This document shows, in pieces, positions 11,398-23,098 of a stretch of DNA of 64,000 nucleotides. Position numbers and translations under genes: made by a program. Source of the stretch: an uncultured Pelagibacteraceae bacterium (GTDB lineage: Bacteria; Pseudomonadota; Alphaproteobacteria; Pelagibacterales; Pelagibacteraceae); NCBI GenBank assembly GCA_902551455.1, contig CACDDC010000004.1, positions 1 to 64,000 of the forward strand, read 5' to 3'. Within the stretch, counting starts at the first letter, position 1; every line of letters begins with the position of its first letter. Under the pieces are notes generated by a model that did not search any database, had not been told where the DNA came from, and saw only the letters and a list, made by a program, of their open reading frames with translations.

Positions 11398-12585
11398 CTA
11401 TTCTAAACTTTCACAAAAAGTTTCTATTCTTATCATTGCTATTTTTAATTTTCGCATAGACGTTGCATAAGAAATTCTAAAATGGCCAGGTAAACCAAAA
11501 GCAGATCCTTGAACAACAGCTACATTTGCTTTTTCTAACAGCTTTTCAACAAATTCACTGTCGTTCTTTAGTTTTGTTTTTTTACCTAGTAATTTTTTGC
11601 AACTTGGAAAAACATAAAAAGCACCATTGGGTGTTAAGCAATTAATTCCTCTAATTTTATTTAGGCTACTGACTACAAAATCTCTTCTTTTTTTAAATTC
11701 TTTTGATCTTATTTTTATAAAATTTTGAGTGCCGTTTAAAGCTTCAACAGCCGCTGCCTGGCTTATTGACGAAGGGTTTGAAGTTGATTGAGATTGAACT
11801 TTACGAATAGATTTAATAATTTCTTTTGGACCTCCTGCATAACCAATTCTCCAACCTGTCATGGCATAGGACTTACTTACTCCGTTCATAGTAAGAGTTC
11901 TATTTTTTAAACTAGATATTTGAGCAATAGTAAAAAACTTGGCTTTATTATATGTGATATGTTCGTAGATATCATCACTTAAAATGTGAACTTTTTTGTG
12001 TTTGATTAATACTTGAGATAATTTTTTTATCTCTGCTTTTGTATAACTTGCTCCTGTAGGATTAGATGGTGAATTTAATATTAACCATTTTGTTTTTTTA
12101 GAAATAACTTTTCTTAATTTTTCTGGAGTTAATTTAAAATTATCCTTTTCATTGCATTTAACAATTTTTGGTTTACCACCTGCTAATAGAACCATATCAG
12201 GATAAGAAACCCAAAAAGGTGCGGGAATAATTACTTCATCTCCTCTATTTAAGGTTGCCATAAATGTATTGTAAAGAACTTGTTTGCCACCTGTTCCTAC
12301 AGTTATTTCTTCATTTGAATACTTTAAATTATTTTCTTTTTTAAACTTTTTAATTATTGCTTTTTTTAAAGCTGTAGTTCCGTCTACCGCTGTATATTTG
12401 GTATCACCATTCCTAATTGCTTTTATAGCTGCATTCTTAATATTGTTTGGTGTATCAAAATCTGGCTCGCCCGCTCCTAGCCCTATTACATCTTTACCGG
12501 CCGCTCTTAATTCCCTAGCTTTTTGAGTAACAGCTATAGTAGGCGATGGTTTAATCTTTTTTAAACTATCTGATATTATGCTCAT
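11398..12585 (-). CDS. aspC: Class I aspartate-type aminotransferase
   Basis: PLP motif NGVSKSYAMTGWRIGYAGGP; SNPTGASY. Confidence 0.92.
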   Translation of the reverse strand: MSIISDSLKKIKPSPTIAVTQKARELRAAGKDVIGLGAGEPDFDTPNNIKNAAIKAIRNGDTKYTAVDGTTALKKAIIKKFKKENNLKYSNEEITVGTGGKQVLYNTFMATLNRGDEVIIPAPFWVSYPDMVLLAGGKPKIVKCNEKDNFKLTPEKLRKVISKKTKWLILNSPSNPTGASYTKAEIKKLSQVLIKHKKVHILSDDIYEHITYNKAKFFTIAQISSLKNRTLTMNGVSKSYAMTGWRIGYAGGPKEIIKSIRKVQSQSTSNPSSISQAAAVEALNGTQNFIKIRSKEFKKRRDFVVSSLNKIRGINCLTPNGAFYVFPSCKKLLGKKTKLKNDSEFVEKLLEKANVAVVQGSAFGLPGHFRISYATSMRKLKIAMIRIETFCESLE

Positions 12586-12621
12586 TGAAATATAAAATTA
12601 TTCTAATACGTTGTTTAATAT

Positions 12622-14793
12622 ATGGGAAATACTTATCAAGATTTAATTGCTGATATTCAGAGTAAAAATCCAAAAATTAGTGGAAAACTTGAGGGTGGTA
12701 AAAAATTTAAAATAAAATCTGATTTTAAACCTGCCGGAGATCAACCGGAAGCTATAAAAAAATTGGTCCAAAGCGCCAATAAAGGAGAATTCAATCAAGT
12801 TCTTCTTGGAGTAACAGGATCAGGAAAAACTTTTACTATGGCCAAAGTGATTGAAGCAACTAACAGACCGGCTTTAATTTTAGCTCCAAATAAAACACTT
12901 GCAGCTCAGCTTTACGGTGAAATGAGAGGTTTTTTTCCTGATAATGCTGTTGAATATTTTGTCTCTTATTACGATTATTATACGCCTGAAGCATATGTGC
13001 CAAGATCGGACACTTATATCGAAAAAGAAGCTTCAATTAATGAGCAAATAGATAGAATGAGACATTCGGCTACAAGATCTCTTTTGGAAAGAGATGATGT
13101 TTTAATTGTTGCTAGTGTATCTTGTATTTACGGTCTTGGATCGGTTGAAGCATATAGCAAGATGACTTTAACGTTACAAAAAAACTATGATTATAACAGA
13201 GAACAAATAATTAAATCTTTAGTTGCTCTTCAATATAAAAGAAATGATCAAAATTTTTATAGAGGTACCTTTAGAGCTAGAGGGGAATATCTTGAAATTT
13301 TTCCTTCGCACCTTGAAGACAGAGCATGGAGATTAAGTTTATTTGGAGATAAGCTTGAAAAAATTGAAGAGTTTGATCCATTGACTGGAGATCAAGTCAG
13401 AGAATTAAACTTAATAAAAATTTATGCAAATAGCCATTACATAACTCCTAAACCAACTGTAGAACAGGCAATTATAAATATTAAGAAAGAATTAGAAGTA
13501 ACTTTAAAAAAACATAAGGCTGAAAATAAATTGCTTGAAGCACAAAGATTAGAAGAAAGAACTAGATTTGATTTAGAAATGATTGAGGCTACTGGTTCCT
13601 GTGCTGGAATCGAAAATTACTCAAGATTTTTATCAGGAAGAAAACCTGGTGAACCGCCGCCTACTCTTTTTGAATATTTTCCAGATAATACACTAATATT
13701 TGTAGATGAATCTCATGTAACCGTTCCTCAATTAAATGGGATGTTTAAAGGTGATAGATCAAGAAAAAGTACATTAGCTGAATATGGATTTAGACTTCCG
13801 TCTTGTATGGATAATAGACCACTTAAATTTGAAGAATGGGATATGATGAGAACTCAAACTGTATTTGTTTCTGCTACTCCTGGACCATGGGAGCTTGAAC
13901 AAACAAAAGGAAAATTTATTGATCAAGTAATAAGACCAACTGGTTTGATAGACCCAGATGTAGAAATTAGACCTGCAAAAAACCAAGTTGATGACTTAAT
14001 GCATGAATGTAAAAAAGTTATTGAAAAAAATTATCGAGTATTAGTCACAACCTTAACAAAAAGAATGGCTGAGGATTTAACAGAATATCTTCATGAAAAT
14101 GGAATTAAAGTTAGATACTTACATTCTGATATTGACACACTTGAAAGAATAGAAATTATGAGAGACTTAAGATTAGGAGTTTTTGATGTTTTGGTTGGAA
14201 TTAACTTATTGAGAGAAGGTCTTGATATACCAGAATGTGCTTTGGTTGGAATACTGGATGCTGATAAAGAAGGTTTTTTAAGATCTGAAACATCACTAAT
14301 ACAAACTATTGGAAGAGCTGCAAGAAACTTGGACGGTAAAGTGATCTTGTATGCTGATAAAGAAACAAAAAGCATCAAAAAAGCGATCAAAGAAACTGAA
14401 AGAAGGAGAAATATTCAACTAGAATACAACAAAAAAAATAAAATTAATGCTACTACAATTAAAAAAGAAATAAGTGATATTCTAGAGAGCGTTTATGAAA
14501 AAGATTATGTTCAAGTTGGAACTGGAGAGAATATTGGAGGAAATCTAAAAAAGCATCTTAAAGCTTTAAGTAAACAAATGAAAGAGTCTGCAAGTAACTT
14601 GGAATTTGAGGAAGCAGCAAAAATTAGAGATGAAATTAGAAAACTTGAAAGTTCTGAACTAGAGATTACACTTAATCCTAAAGTAAAAAAATATAGCAAA
14701 AATAACAAAATGTACCCTAAAGGAAGATCCTCTATGGGTATGCCTGGAACAAGAGCTCAAAAAGGAAAAAAGAAATGGAAGCAAATAAAATAA
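12622..14793 (+). CDS. uvrB: Excinuclease ABC subunit B
   Basis: [15 protein letters not shown], beta-hairpin [30 protein letters not shown]-terminal UVR motif. Confidence 0.97.
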   Translation: MGNTYQDLIADIQSKNPKISGKLEGGKKFKIKSDFKPAGDQPEAIKKLVQSANKGEFNQVLLGVTGSGKTFTMAKVIEATNRPALILAPNKTLAAQLYGEMRGFFPDNAVEYFVSYYDYYTPEAYVPRSDTYIEKEASINEQIDRMRHSATRSLLERDDVLIVASVSCIYGLGSVEAYSKMTLTLQKNYDYNREQIIKSLVALQYKRNDQNFYRGTFRARGEYLEIFPSHLEDRAWRLSLFGDKLEKIEEFDPLTGDQVRELNLIKIYANSHYITPKPTVEQAIINIKKELEVTLKKHKAENKLLEAQRLEERTRFDLEMIEATGSCAGIENYSRFLSGRKPGEPPPTLFEYFPDNTLIFVDESHVTVPQLNGMFKGDRSRKSTLAEYGFRLPSCMDNRPLKFEEWDMMRTQTVFVSATPGPWELEQTKGKFIDQVIRPTGLIDPDVEIRPAKNQVDDLMHECKKVIEKNYRVLVTTLTKRMAEDLTEYLHENGIKVRYLHSDIDTLERIEIMRDLRLGVFDVLVGINLLREGLDIPECALVGILDADKEGFLRSETSLIQTIGRAARNLDGKVILYADKETKSIKKAIKETERRRNIQLEYNKKNKINATTIKKEISDILESVYEKDYVQVGTGENIGGNLKKHLKALSKQMKESASNLEFEEAAKIRDEIRKLESSELEITLNPKVKKYSKNNKMYPKGRSSMGMPGTRAQKGKKKWKQIK

Positions 14794-15530
14794 TTATTAC
14801 AGGGGGAGCTACAAGAATTGGTGCTGAAGTTGCAGAAAAATTATCAGGCCCAGGAAAAGAAATTGTAATTCATTTTAATAAATCTAAATTAAAAGCTGAA
14901 AAAATAAAAAAAAAATTATCTAAAAATAAAACAAAAGTTTATTTAGTAAAAGGTGATTTAAGCAAAGAGAAAGATATAAACAAAATAGTAAAATTTGCTA
15001 AATCTAAATTAAAATACTTTGATTGCTTAATTAATAATGCTTCATTATTTGAAAACGATAAACTTAAAAATTTTACTACTCTTAGTTGGGAGCATCATTT
15101 AAGAGTTAATTTAAGGGCACCTGCGATTTTATCTAGAGAATTTTCTAAAAATACTAGAGGGAAAAATAACAATATAATTAATATAATTGACCAAAGAGTT
15201 TTTAAACTAACTCCATATTTTTTTTCATATACAATAAGCAAAGCTGGACTTTATACTCTTACTAAAACAAGTGCTATGAGCCTTGCACCAAATATAAGAG
15301 TAAATGGAATAGCTCCCGGTCCTACTTTAAAAAATAAAAGACAATCTGAAAAACACTTCAAAAAGCAATACATGGCAACCCCTCTTAAAAGACAAGTAGA
15401 TGTTGAACAAATCTGTAATGCCGTTGATTTTTTTATTAAAAATAGATCTATTACAGGACAGGTAATTTCAATTGATAGTGGTCAAAGTTTAAACTGGCAA
15501 ACACCCGATATTATGGGAAGTAAAGAATGA
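14775..15530 (+). CDS. SDR-family oxidoreductase (possibly pteridine reductase/FolM-like)
   Basis: Rossmann [20 protein letters not shown] motif, [12 protein letters not shown] active site; located near folB. Confidence 0.75.
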   Translation: MEANKIIITGGATRIGAEVAEKLSGPGKEIVIHFNKSKLKAEKIKKKLSKNKTKVYLVKGDLSKEKDINKIVKFAKSKLKYFDCLINNASLFENDKLKNFTTLSWEHHLRVNLRAPAILSREFSKNTRGKNNNIINIIDQRVFKLTPYFFSYTISKAGLYTLTKTSAMSLAPNIRVNGIAPGPTLKNKRQSEKHFKKQYMATPLKRQVDVEQICNAVDFFIKNRSITGQVISIDSGQSLNWQTPDIMGSKE

Positions 15531-16645
15531 AAAAAATATTTTTATTAACATTTTGTTTATTAATAATTCCAAAGTTTGCTTTTGCATACGATTGCAGTGC
15601 AGTTGGTGGTAAAAGAATAAAAAGCAGTGGTTTTGTCTACTTTGATGGTCAAAAAGGAAAGTTTACTAAAGGTTTCGAAATTGAAGATCCTGCAAATAAA
15701 ATAATTATGATTTTTAATTTTGGCGGATGGGGTGCTAAAAAAAAGGACAAAGGATTTTGTCTTCATAAAGAAGGAGTAGAAGGTGTCTTAGGACAATTAT
15801 CTGGAAGAAAAATTAAAGGAAAAGAAATTGTTGTTTGGGCAAACCAAGAACTTTGGAAAGCGGGAAATACAATGGGTATTACCACTAAGTGTGCAATGAA
15901 ACATAAGTATAAAGGTAAAATGTTAGGCTATACTCCGCCATGGTATGAGTGTCTTTGGGGACCTCCAACTTATTTAAAAAAAGTAAAAACTTCAAAAAAA
16001 GATATTTTGCAAATACCACCTTATGTAAGTAATTTTGCTTACAAGAATAGGGCAGCTTTAAATACTGCCATAGCAGATATTTTTGTTCAAAAGGGAACTC
16101 CGAGAAATCAACTTTTCATTTCAGGTCACTCATGTGGTGGAATGGGAAGTTTAAGAATGGAATCACTATATCCTGATGTATTTAATTCAGCTATAGCTTT
16201 GATGCCAAACTGCTGGGACAAATCTGAACATTCTCAACTTAGAAAATGGGAATTAGATGAAATTAGAAGTGCAAAAAAAATTGATGCCTTAATTTTTCAT
16301 TCCGAAACTGATGGAGAAATAGATTATCAAAGTGACTCTAGATATTTAAAATGGATGGCAGATATTCCTGGAGCAAAATGGATTGAATTACCAAATCATA
16401 ATAGTGAAGATGGTAAAGAAATCATTATTGACGGAAAACAATGCAAAATTAAGAAGAGAATGAGAGGTGGCTGGAAAATAAAACATAATCAAGATCTTGG
16501 GCATAAAAAGAAAGCCTGGACAATTGTTGATCCTAATGAAAAAAAGGAAATGATGAAAAAAGCAAGCGGACATTATATTCCCTATCGAAGTTGTTTTACC
16601 CCTTATCTTGATGATATAGAAAAATTTATTGAATCAAAAATTTAG
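15527..16645 (+). CDS. Secreted alpha/beta-hydrolase-fold protein
   Basis: Signal peptide [20 protein letters not shown], nucleophile elbow ISGHSCGGMGS. Confidence 0.65.
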   Translation: MKKIFLLTFCLLIIPKFAFAYDCSAVGGKRIKSSGFVYFDGQKGKFTKGFEIEDPANKIIMIFNFGGWGAKKKDKGFCLHKEGVEGVLGQLSGRKIKGKEIVVWANQELWKAGNTMGITTKCAMKHKYKGKMLGYTPPWYECLWGPPTYLKKVKTSKKDILQIPPYVSNFAYKNRAALNTAIADIFVQKGTPRNQLFISGHSCGGMGSLRMESLYPDVFNSAIALMPNCWDKSEHSQLRKWELDEIRSAKKIDALIFHSETDGEIDYQSDSRYLKWMADIPGAKWIELPNHNSEDGKEIIIDGKQCKIKKRMRGGWKIKHNQDLGHKKKAWTIVDPNEKKEMMKKASGHYIPYRSCFTPYLDDIEKFIESKI

Positions 16646-16646
16646 T

Positions 16647-17072
16647 ATGAAAAAAAATAACCTTAAAATAGTTAAGATAGACAAAAATAAGAGTTTATTT
16701 AATTACGAAAAAAAAGTTTTAATTAAAGATTTATTATTAGATCTTAAACTTGGATATTATGACTTTGAAAAAGAAAATCCTCAAAAAGTTAAATTTTCGC
16801 TGGAAATAGATTATGTAGACAAAAAACCTTCTAACGATAAAGATCTCAAATCAATAGTAAATTACTCAAGAATAGTAAAACTAATTAAAAAATTAGTGAA
16901 AAATAAGCACTATAATTTTCTAGAAACATTAGCTGAAGATGTTTTTGATGAGCTATTTAAAGACAAGAGAATTGATAAAATAAGTCTTCAAATTGAAAAG
17001 CTAGAGATTATGAAAGACTGTTCATCAGTAGGTATTCAAATTTCTAAAAGAAGAAGTCATGATAACGTCTGA
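16647..17072 (+). CDS. folB: Dihydroneopterin aldolase-like protein
   Basis: [33 protein letters not shown]...[18 protein letters not shown] at 16647 follows the preceding stop and is preferred over the TTG in the ORF track. Confidence 0.78.
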   Translation: MKKNNLKIVKIDKNKSLFNYEKKVLIKDLLLDLKLGYYDFEKENPQKVKFSLEIDYVDKKPSNDKDLKSIVNYSRIVKLIKKLVKNKHYNFLETLAEDVFDELFKDKRIDKISLQIEKLEIMKDCSSVGIQISKRRSHDNV

Positions 17073-18894
17073 GCAAGGAAAAGAAGTAATAAAAAAAGAA
17101 CTTCCTTTAATGCCAAAACTTCCGGGTGTCTATAGGATGTTAAATGCAAATAATGAAATATTATATGTTGGAAAAGCAAAAAATCTTCCAAATAGATTAA
17201 AAAGTTATGTAATAGAAAAAAATCACATTATAAGAACTGAAAGAATGTTGTCTCAAACAAAAAAAATAGAGATAACAACAACATCTAATGAAAGTGAAGC
17301 TCTTCTTTTAGAAGCAAACTTAATTAAAAAATATAAACCTAAATTTAATATTTTACTTAGAGATGACAAATCTTTCCCATTCATTTTTATAGGCAACAAA
17401 GACAAATGGCCACAAATAAAAAAACATAGAGGCAAAAAAGATAGGGAGGGCTTTTTCTTTGGCCCTTTTGCATCTGCCGGATCTGCAAATTGGACTATTA
17501 AGATGATACAAAAAATATTTCATCTTAGAGTATGTGACGATACTGTTTTCAAAAAAAGAGAAAGGCCCTGTATTTTATACCAGATAAAAAGGTGCTCTGG
17601 TCCATGTGTGGGTTTCATTAAAGAAGCCGAATATAAAAAAACAGTAAATGATGCTATAGAATTTGTATCAGGAAAATCTAGAAAAATTCAGACAAACCTT
17701 TCTAATCAAATGGAAAAAGCAAGTGAAGATTTAGATTTTGAAAAAGCTGCAATCTTAAGAGACAGAATTAAATCTTTAAATATCATTCAATCTTCTCAAA
17801 GAATAAATGAAGCTAATTTAATTGAAGCAGATGTAATTGCCGGATTTAAAGAGTCTGGTAAAACTTGTATTCAAGTTTTTTTTTATAGATCTAAACAAAA
17901 TTGGGGAAATCAAGCTTTTTTTCCTAAACATGATCCTGATGAAAATTTAAATGAGGTTCTAAACTCTTTTGTCTCTCAATTTTATGAAAATAAAAGTGTT
18001 CCAAAATTAATTATATTGAGTGATCAAATTAAAGAAAAAAATTTAATTGAAAAAACTTTATCTAAAAAAGAAAATAAAGAAGTTGAAATTTCAATTGCAA
18101 AAAAAGGTTCAAAATTAAAAGTGGTTAATTTGGCAATAAAAAATGCAAAAGATAGTTTGAATCGTAAATTATATGAAAGTCAGAATAATAAAGAATTATT
18201 TGAACAAGTTTCAAAAAAATTTAATTTAGACTCCAATATAAATCTAATAGAAGTATACGATAATAGTCATATTCAAGGAACAAGTAGTGTTGGAGCATTG
18301 ATTGCATTCGGCGAGGAAGGATTTATTAAAAAAAGATATAGAAAATTTAATATGAAAATCAAAAAGAATGAAAATGATGATTATGGAATGATGAAAGAAG
18401 TTTTATACAGAAGATTCAAAAGAGCTATACAGGAAAAAGACAATTTTCTGTCTTTTCCAGATCTAGTACTAATAGATGGTGGTAAAGGACAATATTCAGT
18501 TGCAAGAGAAACAATGAATGAGTTGGGACTTCATGATATTCCAATAGTAGCAATAGCTAAAGGTAAATACAGAAATAGTGGAAATGAAACATTCTTTCAC
18601 AATGGCAAAGAATTTAAATTTCAAAAAAATGATCCTACTCTATTTTTTCTTCAAAGAATAAGAGACGAGTCTCATCGCTTTGCAATTAGTGCTCATAGAG
18701 CGAAGAGAAAAAGAGGGATGACAAAATCACTACTAGATCAGATTGAGGGAATAGGATCTATGAGAAAAAGAGCATTATTAAACCATTTTGGATCAGCAAG
18801 AGCAGTTGAATCAGCTAGCCTTGATGAGATACAATCGGTAGAAGGAGTTGAAGAAAAAGTTGCAAAAAAAATATATAATTTTTTCCACGAATGA
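17059..18894 (+). CDS. uvrC: Excinuclease ABC subunit C
   Basis: GIY-YIG-like N-terminus ([30 protein letters not shown]), C-terminal HhH ([25 protein letters not shown]). Confidence 0.97.
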   Translation: MITSEQGKEVIKKELPLMPKLPGVYRMLNANNEILYVGKAKNLPNRLKSYVIEKNHIIRTERMLSQTKKIEITTTSNESEALLLEANLIKKYKPKFNILLRDDKSFPFIFIGNKDKWPQIKKHRGKKDREGFFFGPFASAGSANWTIKMIQKIFHLRVCDDTVFKKRERPCILYQIKRCSGPCVGFIKEAEYKKTVNDAIEFVSGKSRKIQTNLSNQMEKASEDLDFEKAAILRDRIKSLNIIQSSQRINEANLIEADVIAGFKESGKTCIQVFFYRSKQNWGNQAFFPKHDPDENLNEVLNSFVSQFYENKSVPKLIILSDQIKEKNLIEKTLSKKENKEVEISIAKKGSKLKVVNLAIKNAKDSLNRKLYESQNNKELFEQVSKKFNLDSNINLIEVYDNSHIQGTSSVGALIAFGEEGFIKKRYRKFNMKIKKNENDDYGMMKEVLYRRFKRAIQEKDNFLSFPDLVLIDGGKGQYSVARETMNELGLHDIPIVAIAKGKYRNSGNETFFHNGKEFKFQKNDPTLFFLQRIRDESHRFAISAHRAKRKRGMTKSLLDQIEGIGSMRKRALLNHFGSARAVESASLDEIQSVEGVEEKVAKKIYNFFHE

Positions 18895-19475
18895 AAATTA
18901 AAATTCCAAATTATTTAACAATAGGAAGAATAATAATTGTACCTATTTTTGTTGTGACTTTTTATCTACCAGGATTTTATGGGGATATTATTCCATTTAC
19001 ATTATTTATAATTGCATCATTTACAGATTTCTTAGATGGCTTATTAGCGCGAATGTATAAAGAAGAATCAAAACTTGGAGAACTTTTAGACCCAATTGCA
19101 GATAAAATTATCGTTGCAACAGCTCTTATTCTTTTAGTTATGGATGGAACAATAAAAAACTACGAGGTCATTGCAGCAATAATAATTTTAACAAGAGAAA
19201 TATTAGTTTCTGGATTAAGGGAATTTCTTGCTGAGGGAAAAATAAAACTTCAAGTTTCAAACTTAGCAAAAGCTAAAACTTTTTTACAAATGTTTTCTAT
19301 ATCAATTTTATTAACTGGCGAAACCGGAAACAAAATCATAAATTTTCAAGATTATAACGCCCAGACAATTGGAATTATATTGTTATGGTTATCTTCTTTT
19401 TTAACTCTGTATACTGGGTACGATTATTTGAGAAAAGGTATTGATCATGCAATTTCTGAAGACCAAAAAGATTAG
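18891..19475 (+). CDS. pgsA: CDP-diacylglycerol--glycerol-3-phosphate 3-phosphatidyltransferase
   Basis: CDP-alcohol phosphotransferase motif [27 protein letters not shown]. Confidence 0.93.
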   Translation: MKIKIPNYLTIGRIIIVPIFVVTFYLPGFYGDIIPFTLFIIASFTDFLDGLLARMYKEESKLGELLDPIADKIIVATALILLVMDGTIKNYEVIAAIIILTREILVSGLREFLAEGKIKLQVSNLAKAKTFLQMFSISILLTGETGNKIINFQDYNAQTIGIILLWLSSFLTLYTGYDYLRKGIDHAISEDQKD

Positions 19476-20353
19476 GCCGCTCTCTTTTTTCTTACTAACT
19501 TGTCATAGCTAGTAGATAAATCCAAAATAAGTTCGCATACTTTATAAGTTTGGTCAGCAATTTTCGATACTGGTGTTATTTCTGCTGCAGTTCCAGTTAA
19601 GAAACATCCTTCAAAATTGGATAATTCTTTAGGTGATATTTTTCTCTCATTAATTTTAATATTCTTAGATTTTGCAATTTCTATTACTGTTCTTCTTGTA
19701 ATACCATCCAAGAAAGAGTCTGGAGTTGGAGTATGCAATTCTCCATCCTTATCTTTAAAAAATATATTTGCTCCAGTTGCCTCAGCAACATTACCTTCAT
19801 GGTCTAACATCAGTGAGTCAGTATAACCTTGTTTTTCTGCTTCATGTTTTGATAATGTACAGATCATGTATAAGCCAGAAGCCTTAGTGTCCCAAGGTAT
19901 TGTGTCAGGTGCGGGCCTTCTCCACCTTGAAATATTTAATTTAATGCCCTCTGTTTTTAATTTTGAATCAAAATAAGTTCCCCATTCCCAAGTTGCTATT
20001 GCAGTATGTATTTTTGTATTTTGAGCAGACACCGCCATCATCTCACTTCCTCTCCATACAAAAGGTCTTACATATCCATTTTTAACATTTTGAACTGAAA
20101 CTATCTTTTTTGTAGCATTATTTATTTCATCCTTTGAGTATGGAATTTTTATATCCATTCTTTTGGCAGAGTGATAAAGTCTATCTGTGTGTTCTTCTAG
20201 TTTAAAAATTTCACCATCATAAACTCTTAAACCTTCAAAGACACAACTTGCATAGTGCAAACCATGACTTAAAACATGAAATTTGACACTCTCCCAATCA
20301 ACTAGGTTATTATTATACCAAATTTTGCCCGATCTTTTATCAAAAGGAACCAT
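19472..20353 (-). CDS. ilvE: Branched-chain amino acid aminotransferase
   Basis: VLSHGLHYASCVFEGLRVYDG, EATGANIFF. Internal ATG at 20353 preferred over the longer ORF start. Confidence 0.92.
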   Translation of the reverse strand: MVPFDKRSGKIWYNNNLVDWESVKFHVLSHGLHYASCVFEGLRVYDGEIFKLEEHTDRLYHSAKRMDIKIPYSKDEINNATKKIVSVQNVKNGYVRPFVWRGSEMMAVSAQNTKIHTAIATWEWGTYFDSKLKTEGIKLNISRWRRPAPDTIPWDTKASGLYMICTLSKHEAEKQGYTDSLMLDHEGNVAEATGANIFFKDKDGELHTPTPDSFLDGITRRTVIEIAKSKNIKINERKISPKELSNFEGCFLTGTAAEITPVSKIADQTYKVCELILDLSTSYDKLVRKKRAA

Positions 20354-20412
20354 AATTTTTTTTATGAAAAAATATCTTTGTATATATAATATGTCAATAT
20401 AACTTACCAATT

Positions 20413-20850
20413 ATGAAAGAACATTTGTATTTAAAAGATCAACAACTAAAAGAATTTGTAGAAAAAATTTTTACTACTTACCGTAAGACCTTTTCAGATG
20501 CTAAAAATATACTAGACAAATATTCTATTGGCATAGCACATCATAAAGTTATGCATTTAGTTTCATTGTACGAAGGTATAACAATTTCAGATTTATTAAA
20601 AAAACTTAAAGTTACAAAACAGAGTTTAAATAGAGTGTTGAAGGATTTAATTGATTTAGATGCGATAACCTTTAAAAAGGATAAAAAAGATACAAGAATT
20701 AAACATATATACTTAAGCGAAAAAGGTTCAAAACTTTATAATGAAATTTTTTCAGTCCAAAAAAAAAGAATATATAAAGCTCTTCTCAATTCTAATTCTA
20801 AGGAAGTTTTATATTTTAAAAGCATATTAAATAAAATTATAAATGAATAA
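20413..20850 (+). CDS. MarR-family transcriptional regulator
   Basis: Winged HTH pattern ITISDLLKKLKVTKQSLNRVLKDLIDLDAI...KDKKDTRIKHIYLSEKG. Confidence 0.82.
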   Translation: MKEHLYLKDQQLKEFVEKIFTTYRKTFSDAKNILDKYSIGIAHHKVMHLVSLYEGITISDLLKKLKVTKQSLNRVLKDLIDLDAITFKKDKKDTRIKHIYLSEKGSKLYNEIFSVQKKRIYKALLNSNSKEVLYFKSILNKIINE

Positions 20851-21520
20851 TTTTGAAGGACATATTTTAGTAGTAGACGATGATGAAGGAATAAGAAATT
20901 TAGTCAAACAGTATCTTAACGAAAATAATTTTTTAGTTACAACTGCAAATAATGCTGAGGACGCAGTTCTTAAAGTTAAAGTAATAAAATTTGATTTAAT
21001 TGTACTTGATATTATGATGCCAGGTAAAACTGGTCTAGAATTTACACAAGAAAATAAAAATAAAATAAATACACCAATAATATTACTAACAGCCAAAGGA
21101 GAATCTTCTGAGAGAGTAACTGGATTAGAAACTGGTGCAGATGATTATTTGCCTAAACCTTTCGAGCCAAAAGAATTAATTTTAAGAATAAAAAATATCT
21201 TGAACAAAACTCAAAGTAAAAACATTAAAAGAGTTATAGTATTTGATAATATAACTATAGATCTAAATAAAAATATAATTTCTAATAAAAATAAAGAATT
21301 TAAAATAAATAATACTGAAAAAGTTATACTTGAAAGAATGATTAGTTCACCAGGAAAAACTTTCTCGAGAGATGAGATTGGAGAAGTAATAAACTTAGAT
21401 AAAGAGAGATCAATAGACGTAATTATAACGAGGCTAAGAAAAAAAATTGAGTTAGACCCTAAAAATCCCAAGTATCTTCAAACTATAAGAGGAGAAGGAT
21501 ATGTTCTTTGGATTGAATAG
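20843..21520 (+). CDS. OmpR/PhoB-family response regulator
   Basis: Receiver domain (VVDDDEGI, LDIMMPGKTG, LTAKGE, YLPKPF) plus C-terminal winged helix. Confidence 0.93.
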   Translation: MNNFEGHILVVDDDEGIRNLVKQYLNENNFLVTTANNAEDAVLKVKVIKFDLIVLDIMMPGKTGLEFTQENKNKINTPIILLTAKGESSERVTGLETGADDYLPKPFEPKELILRIKNILNKTQSKNIKRVIVFDNITIDLNKNIISNKNKEFKINNTEKVILERMISSPGKTFSRDEIGEVINLDKERSIDVIITRLRKKIELDPKNPKYLQTIRGEGYVLWIE

Positions 21521-22814
21521 ATTTATAAAAAATTTATTACCAAAGCAATTATTTTACAGAGGATTGTTAATTGTTGCTACTCCAATAATTATTATACAAA
21601 TTACTATATCAATAGTCTTTCTAGATAGTTTATGGATTAAGACGACTAAGGGAATGACAAGGGCTTTGGTAGCAGAGATCAAAACATTTATTGATGCTTA
21701 CGAAAATGATGAAACTAACAAAGAGTTTGTAATTGTACTTTTCAAAGAACATTTGAGATTTAATATAAAATATGTTGAAAATAAAAAATTACCAGAGAAA
21801 TTGGAAGAAAGATGGTATAGTCCTATAGATAGATCATTAAGACGCGAATTGAAATCAAAAGGTTTGGTATACTGGTATGACTCAACTTCATACAAATATC
21901 TTGTCGACCTTAAAATAGAATATCAAAAAGGATATTTTCAATTTTTTATTCCTAGAGATAGGCTGACAAGTACATCAGCAAGAATTTTTGCACTTTGGAT
22001 TACATTGCCAGCTTTTTTAATGATTGCAATTGCACTAATTTTTTTAAAAAACCAAACAAGACCTATAATTAAGCTTGCTAAAGCATCAGAAAAATTTGGG
22101 CGAGGTGAAGATATTGGAGAATTTGTGCCTTCGGGTGCAATTGAAATTCGAAAGGCCGGATTTGAATTCGATAGAATGAGAAAAAGGATCATTAGACACT
22201 TAAATCAAAGATCTGAAATGCTTTCAGGAATAAGTCATGACTTAAGGACTCCACTTACAAGAATAAAATTGCAGTTAGCTTTAATTGGAGACAAAGAAAT
22301 TTCAAAAAAACTTTCAGAAGATATTGATGAAATGGAAAAAATGCTAAATGAGTATTTACAATTTTCAAGTTCATCTTCAACTGAAAAAAATGAATTATTT
22401 GATTTATCAAACTTAATTATTAAAATTGTATCCAAATATGAAAACTCAAATATCAAAATTGAACAAAACGAAAAAATTTTTTTCAATGGCAGAAAAAACT
22501 TAATTCAAAGGTGTTTAGATAATCTAATAAGTAATGCAATTAAATATGCGGAAATTATTAATATTAAGCAAGAAAAGCTTAAAAAATATATTTTTATTAC
22601 TATTGATGATAATGGTCCCGGTATTCCAGAAAAAGAGTATGAAAATGTTTTTAAACCATTTTATAAAATAGATAAAAGCAGAAGCGAAACAAAATCAAGC
22701 GTAGGTTTAGGTTTATCAATTTCTTCAGATATAGTTAGGTCTCACGGTGGAAATATAGAACTTGGAAAATCTAAGCTGGGTGGATTAAGAATTAAGATTT
22801 CTTTCCCAATTTAG
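21501..22814 (+). CDS. EnvZ-like sensor histidine kinase
   Basis: H-box MLSGISHDLRTPLTRIKLQ, HAMP region, GVGLGLSIS-like ATPase motif (SSVGLGLSISSDIVRSHGG). Confidence 0.93.
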   Translation: MFFGLNRFIKNLLPKQLFYRGLLIVATPIIIIQITISIVFLDSLWIKTTKGMTRALVAEIKTFIDAYENDETNKEFVIVLFKEHLRFNIKYVENKKLPEKLEERWYSPIDRSLRRELKSKGLVYWYDSTSYKYLVDLKIEYQKGYFQFFIPRDRLTSTSARIFALWITLPAFLMIAIALIFLKNQTRPIIKLAKASEKFGRGEDIGEFVPSGAIEIRKAGFEFDRMRKRIIRHLNQRSEMLSGISHDLRTPLTRIKLQLALIGDKEISKKLSEDIDEMEKMLNEYLQFSSSSSTEKNELFDLSNLIIKIVSKYENSNIKIEQNEKIFFNGRKNLIQRCLDNLISNAIKYAEIINIKQEKLKKYIFITIDDNGPGIPEKEYENVFKPFYKIDKSRSETKSSVGLGLSISSDIVRSHGGNIELGKSKLGGLRIKISFPI

Positions 22815-23046
22815 TTTTTTTTAATTTTTTATTTTTTTCAAGTTTTTGGATTTTTTTTTCAAGTATCTCTACTCTCTTTATTAAAATATCTGTTTCTTCC
22901 TTACCAGTTAATTTCATTTTAAATATTATTTCATCTCTCTTTGAACGTAGGATGTTTAAAATTTCATTGCTAAGATCATTATAAGATATCAAACCTTGTT
23001 CAAATAATTTAGCCAATTTATCAAATATAAACTTTGATTTTCTCAT
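22792..23046 (-). CDS. UbiK/BMFP-like coiled-coil accessory protein
   Basis: 84 aa, amphipathic N-terminus and C-terminal coiled coil (RVEILEKKIQKLEK) typical of YqiC/UbiK. Confidence 0.6.
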   Translation of the reverse strand: MRKSKFIFDKLAKLFEQGLISYNDLSNEILNILRSKRDEIIFKMKLTGKEETDILIKRVEILEKKIQKLEKNKKLKKTKLGKKS

Positions 23047-23098
23047 ATATTTAATTTTTAAAATAATATATTTTACGAATATATTATATTTTTTTAAG

